Below, one piece after another: positions 44,489 through 51,596 of a stretch of 64,000 nt of DNA (position 1 is the stretch's first letter; each line of letters begins with the position of its first letter). Source of the stretch: Loktanella sp. SALINAS62 (GTDB lineage Bacteria > Pseudomonadota > Alphaproteobacteria > Rhodobacterales > Rhodobacteraceae). The notes beneath the pieces were generated by a model. It did not search any database, was not told the origin of the DNA, and saw nothing but the letters and a program-made list of their open reading frames with translations. The DNA lies in assembly GCF_018263905.1 (NCBI RefSeq), contig NZ_JAAFZU010000015.1, forward strand, positions 20,890-84,889, written 5' to 3'. The position numbers were made by a program, and so were the translations under genes.

Positions 44489-45373
44489 ATGTCAGACATC
44501 ATCGCCAGCCCGTCCACACGCCGCATCGCGCGCGACAAGGGCGTCGATATCGAAGCGTTGGCCCAGAAACTGGGCCGCACCACCATCGCGCCAGAAGATC
44601 TGGACAGAACCGGCGGGGACGACCGGACGGTGGCTCCCGGGGATACGTCCTATTGGGACGTCGACCACAGCCGCTTTGGCCCCGTGACGCAAGAACAAGT
44701 CGGCCGCTTTGCGCAGGTCGCGTCGGGCAATCTGATGGCTGCCAATGCGCTGATCCCACAGGTCACGCACCACGACCGCGCCGACGTCACCGCCATCGAA
44801 GCGTTGCGCAGCGACTGGAGATCAGAGGCGCAACAGCGCGGGGTCAAGCTGACGGCATTGGCGTTTCATGTCGCCGCGCTGGCACGAGCTTTGCGTGCAT
44901 TTCCGCGCTTCAACGCCTCGCTCGACCCAGATGGGAGGGTGCTGATCCTCAAGGATTACGTGCATATCGGCATCGCCGTGGACACACCCCATGGGTTGAT
45001 GGTGCCGGTGATCCGTGACGCCGACCGCAAGGGTTTGTGGCAGATTGCGGCGGATATCACCGACCTTGCCGCGCGCGCCAATGCCCGCAAAATCAGCCCC
45101 GATGAAATGGGCGGTGGATCGATGACAATTACAAACTTGGGCGGTATCGGCGGCACAGCGTTCACTCCGATCGTAAACCCGCCCGAACTTGCCATCCTAG
45201 GCATCACGCGCACTGAAATGATCACCGTCTGGGAAGGCGATACGCCGCGCCCTGTCCCAATGGTGCCGCTTGACCTCAGCTATGACCACCGGGTGATCAA
45301 CGGCGCCGACGCGGCACGTTTCATGACACATTATGCTGGCCTGATCGCCGACCCCCGGCGGATGCTGGTCTGA
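44489..45373 (+). CDS. E2 acyltransferase without lipoyl domain
   Basis: 294 residues from ATG at 44489. Starts with a peripheral subunit-binding domain (IIASPSTRRIARDKGVDIEAL, in about residues 4-40), then a full 2-oxoacid dehydrogenase acyltransferase domain: FHVAALARALRAFPRFNASL, HIGIAVDTPHGLMVPVIRDAD, SMTITNLGGIGGTAFTPIVN, and the catalytic SYDHRVINGADAARF. There is no lipoyl domain. It should form the E2 core and use lipoyl groups from the protein at 41720-43036. The DHRVING reads N where most family members have D. Confidence 0.85.
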   Translation: MSDIIASPSTRRIARDKGVDIEALAQKLGRTTIAPEDLDRTGGDDRTVAPGDTSYWDVDHSRFGPVTQEQVGRFAQVASGNLMAANALIPQVTHHDRADVTAIEALRSDWRSEAQQRGVKLTALAFHVAALARALRAFPRFNASLDPDGRVLILKDYVHIGIAVDTPHGLMVPVIRDADRKGLWQIAADITDLAARANARKISPDEMGGGSMTITNLGGIGGTAFTPIVNPPELAILGITRTEMITVWEGDTPRPVPMVPLDLSYDHRVINGADAARFMTHYAGLIADPRRMLV

Positions 45374-45452
45374 ACCGGAAACATCCGACGTCGCGCAGCG
45401 TCTCGAACAGAACAGCCCTCTTACGATCACCAAGACTTCTGACGCAGCAAAA

Positions 45453-45737
45453 TCAAAGGCCCTCGCCATCCAGCGCGCCCACCTGACCCGCGATTCCACC
45501 GGAGCTATTGGCATCCATCGTCAACATCTCTTGCTCCAGAGGGCTCAGCATTCCGTCACCGTCACGATCATATTGGCGGAACGTCTCTCGCGTGATCTTG
45601 GGAAATGTCATCTGCACCTCCTCAAGATTCTCTGCTAGCCCGGGTGTCGGTTCGACAATAGGTTCCAGTTGGGAATTGCAGGCCGCAAGCACAGCGAGCG
45701 GGACAACAAGGATGGACAGGCGCGCGAAGTTTATCAT
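45453..45737 (-). CDS. Small EF-hand lipoprotein
   Basis: 94 residues with a lipoprotein signal (LSILVVPLAVLAACNS, lipobox LAAC). One clear EF-hand loop, DRDGDGMLSPLE (residues about 57-68), and a partial second acidic loop (DANSSGGI). Probably a calcium-binding outer or periplasmic lipoprotein. It converges with the end of the catabolic operon and appears to be a single gene. Confidence 0.75.
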   Translation of the reverse strand: MINFARLSILVVPLAVLAACNSQLEPIVEPTPGLAENLEEVQMTFPKITRETFRQYDRDGDGMLSPLEQEMLTMDANSSGGIAGQVGALDGEGL

Positions 45738-46096
45738 GGAACAGGCTCCTTGAAAGGGTCAATTGACGTTTGCGTCTGTCGAAAGAACCCCGCGACAAGG
45801 GGGCAGTTCCACAGCCCTCCTTGCCCCTGCCGCCAAATCGGAGTTTTAAGCGCCAATGCAACTTGCCAAGAGCCGTAGGCGGTCTTCCCGGACCCGCTTA
45901 ACCTGCGTGTGGCTCAGCACCATGGGGCATAGGCGGCATCACGCCCGTAATGAAATGGATAATGGCTGCGTAAGTTCTACGATCACGTCCCGTTGAAAAC
46001 GGGAGGATTAGCCCGCAATCGCGCGCAACGGATCCGCTTCGCCCGCACGCGGCGCCTGCGGGTCACGCCCTATGCGTCTGATCCTACAGGCATGGC
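45738..46096. other. Intergenic region, no gene seen
   Basis: About 360 bases between the EF-hand gene and the TOMM operon end. CCCGTT (45988-45993) and AACGGG form a small hairpin with a short A-rich loop, but no U-run is attached. No RNA gene or coding frame is supported. Confidence 0.35.
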
Positions 46097-47746
46097 TCAG
46101 CTTTGTTCACGCAGGCGATTGACCACAGTCATCATTAAATCTTCGTTGACACCCAGAATGTCACGCCGGGTGGTAAAGTGGACGTGGTTCGCCGTGGCGC
46201 CCAGACCTTCGAGCGGCAATCCACGGTTGACCCCGGCCCTTAAGGCGCGCCGGACGGCAACCCTGCAATCCATCTGATGTGGGAGAGGCGGGATCGGTTC
46301 CATCCCGGCGTCTGCCGCAAAGCCCGAAATCTGTGATTGGGACCAGACGTTCGCGCCGCCAGCGCCGGTCGTCGGGTCCGTGCCGATGATTTCGCCCAGG
46401 CTATTGTCCTGAAACCCAGCGACAAAATAGTCTGTGGTTGAATAGCTGAGCGCGTCCATGATCACAGCGAGCGGCCCGCGATAACTGCCTTCAAGTCCCG
46501 CATAATCGGCGGGGTCGGAAAGCTCGAAGCCCTGACTGAAGGTCTGGCCGGTTTCATAGACCATATCCAACGACCTGCTCCAGCGCTGGAAGAAGTCGAT
46601 GCGCTCTGACATCCGACGCGTGGCTTGCGTGGCACGAAAGACATTTTGCGTCGGTTCGATGGCCTTGTCGGTAATCAGGTGCAACAGCGCCTCGCCGGCC
46701 GGGATCGTCCCGCCTGGATTGCCGCGCACGTCGATGATCAGGCCATCGGGCGGCATCTGTCCCAGTATGCCCGCCATGCCTTCGGAAAAGGCGCGGGTGT
46801 TGGGGACCGAAAACGAGAAAATGCGCAGATAGCCATATTGCCGCCCGTCTTCGAGGGTCAGTATCGAGGCCGAGATCAACCCCGTCACGGTATCCGATCC
46901 GTCAAGCGGTTCAGACATCAGGGCGGCAGGCCGTTCGGCGCGTGCCTGAATCACCCGACCACTGCGTTTGCCGGAAAAGATGGTCTTGAGACCGAAATTG
47001 ATGACCTCTGTGCCTTCGTCCAGTCCGATCTGCGTTGCGGTCAGCGGATCGAGCGCATCCCCTGAAAGCATCCGGCTTCCAACCCCGCCGCCCTGTTGCG
47101 GCGCAAAGACGATTTTCCACGGAAAACTGACGTGGCGGTTATCCCCGTTGAAATCGACATAACTCAGCGTCACCCAATCCTCTTCGGGCAGGGATGCGAA
47201 TGCGAGCGGACGCAGTGTCAGGCTGCGCTGCGCCATCGCGATGCGCGCATAAGGGTTCGACCCCTGCGTCGTCCAAGAGTAGCGGTTTATGAACTGCGCC
47301 ACCGGTGTGCCGTTCCAATGCGTGACCTCGACGCCCTGCACAAAACGTTCATCGGGGATTTCCCCGGTCAGGCGAGCCACCAGAAGCTTGCGCCGCCCAT
47401 TTTCCCAACAGCTTTCAAGAACCAGCGGCAGGAATGCCACCATCCGGTTAAAGGGCGCGGGAAGGCGTAGGGTGGTGTGCCGATCGCGCAATTTCGCGAA
47501 CACCGATATCAGCCGGTCAAAGAATTGCAGATTGTTCTGGAAAAGCGGCGCATCATCGGCCAGCAGTTCCAGCTCGCGATCCGGGTTGATCGCCATAGAT
47601 CCGACCTTTTGCGGCAAGTGCACGTAGTAGTCGCGCAAAAGTTTCCGCAACCCGGCGGCGATGTCTCTGCGATCAGTCGCGCTAAGCGGAACATCCATGT
47701 CGCGCAAGGCCCGCACGTCAAAGGTTTCGAATTCGACATCAGGCAT
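46097..47746 (-). CDS. Cytoplasmic S41-family peptidase of the TOMM operon
   Basis: 549 residues, no signal peptide. S41/tail-specific protease features: LRDRHTTLRLPAPF in the N-terminal half, DVRGNPGGTIPAGEALLHL, and the nucleophile region MDALSYSTTDYFVAGF followed by GEIIGTDPTTGAGGANVW. Lack of an export signal sets it apart from the usual periplasmic C-terminal proteases. The gene starts 3 bases after the SagB-type gene and is the last of the operon. Leader removal from the modified precursor is the obvious role, though self-protection or turnover are possible. Confidence 0.8.
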   Translation of the reverse strand: MPDVEFETFDVRALRDMDVPLSATDRRDIAAGLRKLLRDYYVHLPQKVGSMAINPDRELELLADDAPLFQNNLQFFDRLISVFAKLRDRHTTLRLPAPFNRMVAFLPLVLESCWENGRRKLLVARLTGEIPDERFVQGVEVTHWNGTPVAQFINRYSWTTQGSNPYARIAMAQRSLTLRPLAFASLPEEDWVTLSYVDFNGDNRHVSFPWKIVFAPQQGGGVGSRMLSGDALDPLTATQIGLDEGTEVINFGLKTIFSGKRSGRVIQARAERPAALMSEPLDGSDTVTGLISASILTLEDGRQYGYLRIFSFSVPNTRAFSEGMAGILGQMPPDGLIIDVRGNPGGTIPAGEALLHLITDKAIEPTQNVFRATQATRRMSERIDFFQRWSRSLDMVYETGQTFSQGFELSDPADYAGLEGSYRGPLAVIMDALSYSTTDYFVAGFQDNSLGEIIGTDPTTGAGGANVWSQSQISGFAADAGMEPIPPLPHQMDCRVAVRRALRAGVNRGLPLEGLGATANHVHFTTRRDILGVNEDLMMTVVNRLREQS

Positions 47747-47749
47747 CGT

Positions 47750-49213
47750 TCAGCCCCCCGGTCCGCTAAGCGCGAATTCACCGATCGAGCCTTCGCGCAG
47801 AGGATCGGTTCCCGACAGGCGGTGAAACAACGCGAGCGATCCAAGGCCCATTCCGCACGCGGACAACCCCATCGCCGTCGCGGCCAGGTAGAACGCCATG
47901 TAGATGGCACCTGCATTCTTCAGCTGTGTGGCATAGGCCATGCCCGAGTATTTCCACTGCATCCGCTGGAACCGCGCGCCGAGTGTCAGCACGCAATCGG
48001 GAATGGTGGCCTGCGCCATCGCCTGCGCCGCCTGCGCGATCAACGTATCGCAATCACTGTTCCAATTTGTCACCAGAAGCAGTTCGTGACTCCCGGCACT
48101 GTAGAAATAGAAACCCGGCTGCAGCCCGGCCACGTCGCGCACGGTGATCCACACATCCTGCTCGTAGCTTCCGCCGCCCGATGGATAGGGACGCGCGGTA
48201 AAGGTGCCAAGATCGGTTTCGTGGACCGCGATGATCCGAGCCGTGCGCCATAGGAATACACCGAGTTCCGGCAGGGTCAGCGCGCGTCGCGCCACAGGTC
48301 GCTTGGAGCTTCGCGCCGCAATCACCGTCGACAGCCCCGGATCGGTCGCGGCCAGTTCAGCCGGATCGGGCGCAGGCAAGGGTATCCGCGCCGTATGCGG
48401 CGGGTCGGGGCGCACGGCTTCAGTCGGGTCGAGCAACCCCTTAAAGCGGAAATCGCCACCGATGCGCTGATCGTGATAGCCAAGCCGCGAACGCAGGTGA
48501 AAGGCCAGATCGTGCACTTCCCATTGGCGCTTGACGGGGTCGCGATCTTCGACGGTCAGCCCATCGTCATCGACGGGCAGGATAAAACCCGCCTCGGCGA
48601 GCAAAACGAAAAACGCCTCGCGCTCTGTTGCGGGGATGCGGGAACGGGCAAAATCCGCAAGGCTGGCCCCACTCCCCAGAAGCGCGATCGCGCGCATCGC
48701 CGTCGTCCCCCGCCCGCCCCGCGCGAAATGAACGCGAAATCTGGCTAGTGGGCTTTCCATGGTCAGGCCGCCTTCGGGGTTGGCCTGCCCCGGTCCGCGT
48801 CCTGTTTCATCGACGCGTATCTGGGCAAACCGCGACAGGCGAAAGACCATGTCAGATGTGGGCACGCGTGCAGGAAGCGGCAGCGACGGCGCGACGGGTG
48901 CGAACCGCAGCAGCATGTCATCATCCTCGCTTTCGCCACTCGCATAGCTCAGCATCATCGACTGTGAAAGCACCGTCAGGACCCGTTCGAGCGTGACTGC
49001 CGCCATCGGCTCGCCGCTGGCGATGCCTTCTAGCACAATGGTGTCCAGATCCCCCCGCGTCACCGGTTGGGATAGCGCCTCTGCAAGCTTGATGGCCGTC
49101 TTTGGCACGTCGACGCCATAGGCGGCCAGTGCCTGCGAGGCCACCGCCTGAGGGTCGCTTTGTCCCGGTGCCGTGCGGGCAAGAAGCGGAGGGGGTGTCA
49201 GGTAGAGGAACAT
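47750..49213 (-). CDS. SagB/ThcOx-type FMN dehydrogenase of a TOMM operon
   Basis: 487 residues. The C-terminal half is a nitroreductase-fold SagB domain: SSKRPVARRALTLPELGVFLW, RPYPSGGGSYEQDVWITV, FYFYSAGSHELLL, and KNAGAIYMAFYLAATAMGLSACGMG. The N-terminal ~240 residues form an additional helical/winged domain often present in long SagB proteins. It oxidises azolines made by the YcaO cyclodehydratase to thiazoles or oxazoles using FMN. Gene lies 9 bases after the YcaO gene. Confidence 0.87.
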   Translation of the reverse strand: MFLYLTPPPLLARTAPGQSDPQAVASQALAAYGVDVPKTAIKLAEALSQPVTRGDLDTIVLEGIASGEPMAAVTLERVLTVLSQSMMLSYASGESEDDDMLLRFAPVAPSLPLPARVPTSDMVFRLSRFAQIRVDETGRGPGQANPEGGLTMESPLARFRVHFARGGRGTTAMRAIALLGSGASLADFARSRIPATEREAFFVLLAEAGFILPVDDDGLTVEDRDPVKRQWEVHDLAFHLRSRLGYHDQRIGGDFRFKGLLDPTEAVRPDPPHTARIPLPAPDPAELAATDPGLSTVIAARSSKRPVARRALTLPELGVFLWRTARIIAVHETDLGTFTARPYPSGGGSYEQDVWITVRDVAGLQPGFYFYSAGSHELLLVTNWNSDCDTLIAQAAQAMAQATIPDCVLTLGARFQRMQWKYSGMAYATQLKNAGAIYMAFYLAATAMGLSACGMGLGSLALFHRLSGTDPLREGSIGEFALSGPGG

Positions 49214-49222
49214 GGCCTTCCT

Positions 49223-51478
49223 TCAGAGGAACATTGCAATCGGATTGAGCGCGTCTTCCCTTATCGGCTTTTCCAACGCGCCCATTGTGACGGGCGCATC
49301 GTACAGACGACCGGGTGCGTAGCGGGCCCAGAAATGGCGCAGCCCCGGCGCGATGACTTTGACCACAGACAGCCCGACATCGGCCCGGGTCTGGTCTAGG
49401 ATCATGACCTCGGGGACGACGCGTTCGACTCTTGCGATGGCTGTCTCGACGATGTCGGCGATATTGCCGCCCTTGATCGTGTCATAGGCGAGAGGATCTG
49501 ACAGCCCGCCAGGCGCGGGCCGTAGATAAGGCTGGTTTTCGATTGTCGCCGTCTGCCACCAGCGAAGCGATTCCGGATCGTCAAAGGCGTATCGCGTCAC
49601 ACCATCGGGTCCAACATCAAGGACCGCCGGCATGAACTGGTTCATCTCAGTCAAGGCCCGCATGATTCCGATACGGGCGTCCAGATGCGCGCCAAAGCCC
49701 ATGACGATATCTTCGGTCGGCGCTTCGACGCGGCGGTTGATCGCGACAAAGGAAGGGATGCCGATATCGCTGGTCAGATCAAGCACCCAGAATTCGCGCC
49801 CGATGCCCGCGAAATAGCGCGCCATCTCGGGGATGAATGGGTCCTGCAGCCGATCAAGATCGACCGCCTGTCTTGACAGGCGATTATACCACCAGAGCGC
49901 CACGCTATCGCGTTCGACCAGTTCGAACAATCCTTGCAGCACCGCGTCCTCAAATGACGATCCCGCAGCCGACCCATTGGAGTCGGCCCAGCTCGTGAAT
50001 CGCTCTCCCGGGACTGGATAGGAATAAAACAGCATGCTGGACGGCAGGTAGCGCATCTCGCGCCGGGTGACAGACCAGACCGGGGTCCAGTCGGTCATCT
50101 CGTCGTCCTCTAGCCAGAATGGCACGATCTGGAACTGGCTGCCGCGGGCATTCCATTCGAGACGGTCGCAAAATTGCGCTTCGGAATAGAGCATCACCTT
50201 GTTGGGGTGCATGCCCGCGCTGCCCAACTGGCGCAGCGTCGCGCGGATGACGATTTCCTCGCCGCGATACTTGCCGCTATAGCGTTCCAGCGCCTCACAC
50301 AGCGCCGACGTGCGCGCCTGGATGTCGCTGCGGCCCTTGCCGGACGAGAAGCTGCGCAGGTGTTGCTTGATGCCAGCCAGGCCGGTGGGTGATACGGCCA
50401 AATTGTTACCCGCTGAATAGGACCGCAACGGAGTCTTGCCATTCCATTGCGAGGCGATCAGTTCGCGCACCAGTCCGGTAATCGGGCTGATGTGCCGGCT
50501 GTAACGCGCAAAGGTCGCTGCCGCGCTTTCGGCGCGTTCACCGTTTTCACTGCCAGCGATAGCATCGCGGTGGCGGAACGCCGTGGGCGCGCCACCGATC
50601 AGCCCCGTTTCAGGATTGCCGCAACACGCGCACTGAGGGCGTCGCGTCAACCTGTGCAGATTGCGGCGCATGGCCATGGGATCGAGCTGGTGGATGCAGC
50701 CCGTGAGATCGGCGTTCGCACCGGTCTGAACCAGCCGCGCCATCTGCACCGCCGCCATCGACAGCGCCTGAGCGACAAAGGCGGCCGGTCGCGGCGTCGG
50801 ACGCGCGGGCGGACCATCAATCCCCAGCCGCCGCGAGAGCATCATCTCGACCTCGCGGTTCTCTTTCAACCGGGTTTGAAGACAGGCCCAGCATCCCGTC
50901 ACGCCAGGAACAAAAAGTGGCCCCAAAAGTGGCGTGAGTCCGGTCGGGCGCACCAATAGCCATGCCATGCCGCGCGTTTGAAAATGCTTGTTGAGCGCGT
51001 CCAGTTCAGGATCAAGGTAATCGCGGGCCACGACCAGCGCAACGCGCCCCGGCTGACCGGGCGCAGCCACGATCAGCCCCATCGACCGCAGCCAGCCATC
51101 AGCCGCAGCGCCGTCCGCACCACCGGTCGCGTGGACCTCGACCGGCAGTGACTGGGCCTGATCACGCGCCACGCGGGTATCCAGCCCCACGCTTGACCAG
51201 AAGACGGCATCATCAGTGTTCGCCTCGATGTCGGCCTCGCGCAGATGCCCGGCCTTTGCCAGATATTCCAGCGTATAGGTGACGTCATCCGCTGACAGCT
51301 GACCGGCCAGGGTCGCGACGATCTGGTCGCTGGTCCGGGTACCATCCAACAACTGCAGGACCGGGCCGATGGCCCGCCCTTCCAGCGCAAAGCTTTCCGT
51401 GTCGGACAGAAGAACGTTACCCTCGCCATACAAAGAGTAGGCGGCGAAATCCTCGCGCAGGATGGGGCGGGACATCAT
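49223..51478 (-). CDS. Fused TOMM leader-binding protein / YcaO cyclodehydratase (SagC-SagD type)
   Basis: 751 residues from ATG at 51478 (or 51475). Residues up to about 330 are the ThiF-like leader-binding part: winged-helix start (PILREDFAAYSLYGEGNVLL), GPLFVPGVTGCWACLQTRL and zinc-type CACCGNPE. The rest is YcaO: SFSSGKGRSDIQARTSALCEA, LERYSGKYRGEE with ATP-binding Glu residues, then FELVERDSVALWWYNRL. It uses ATP to cyclise Cys/Ser/Thr of a bound precursor. The C-terminus ends NPIAMFL, without the PxPxP tail common in this family. Initiator choice is uncertain as no strong ribosome-binding site is seen. Confidence 0.88.
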   Translation of the reverse strand: MMSRPILREDFAAYSLYGEGNVLLSDTESFALEGRAIGPVLQLLDGTRTSDQIVATLAGQLSADDVTYTLEYLAKAGHLREADIEANTDDAVFWSSVGLDTRVARDQAQSLPVEVHATGGADGAAADGWLRSMGLIVAAPGQPGRVALVVARDYLDPELDALNKHFQTRGMAWLLVRPTGLTPLLGPLFVPGVTGCWACLQTRLKENREVEMMLSRRLGIDGPPARPTPRPAAFVAQALSMAAVQMARLVQTGANADLTGCIHQLDPMAMRRNLHRLTRRPQCACCGNPETGLIGGAPTAFRHRDAIAGSENGERAESAAATFARYSRHISPITGLVRELIASQWNGKTPLRSYSAGNNLAVSPTGLAGIKQHLRSFSSGKGRSDIQARTSALCEALERYSGKYRGEEIVIRATLRQLGSAGMHPNKVMLYSEAQFCDRLEWNARGSQFQIVPFWLEDDEMTDWTPVWSVTRREMRYLPSSMLFYSYPVPGERFTSWADSNGSAAGSSFEDAVLQGLFELVERDSVALWWYNRLSRQAVDLDRLQDPFIPEMARYFAGIGREFWVLDLTSDIGIPSFVAINRRVEAPTEDIVMGFGAHLDARIGIMRALTEMNQFMPAVLDVGPDGVTRYAFDDPESLRWWQTATIENQPYLRPAPGGLSDPLAYDTIKGGNIADIVETAIARVERVVPEVMILDQTRADVGLSVVKVIAPGLRHFWARYAPGRLYDAPVTMGALEKPIREDALNPIAMFL

Positions 51479-51545
51479 GCGACTGATGCTTGTGGTGTTA
51501 TGGGTGTGTTGCCGCACGTGTATATCCGGGACGCGGATGGCGGCT

Positions 51546-51563
51546 GCACAAAGACCCTTGTGC
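51546..51563 (-). other. Hairpin between the precursor and YcaO genes
   Basis: GCACAA (51546-51551) and TTGTGC (51558-51563) form a perfect 6-bp stem with a 6-base loop in the 118-base spacer. A structure here could attenuate read-through so that precursor outnumbers enzyme, as in many RiPP operons. No U-run is seen, so the assignment is tentative. Confidence 0.4.
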
Positions 51564-51596
51564 GCCCCGTCTGCCCGTATGTCCGGGATCCACGCA

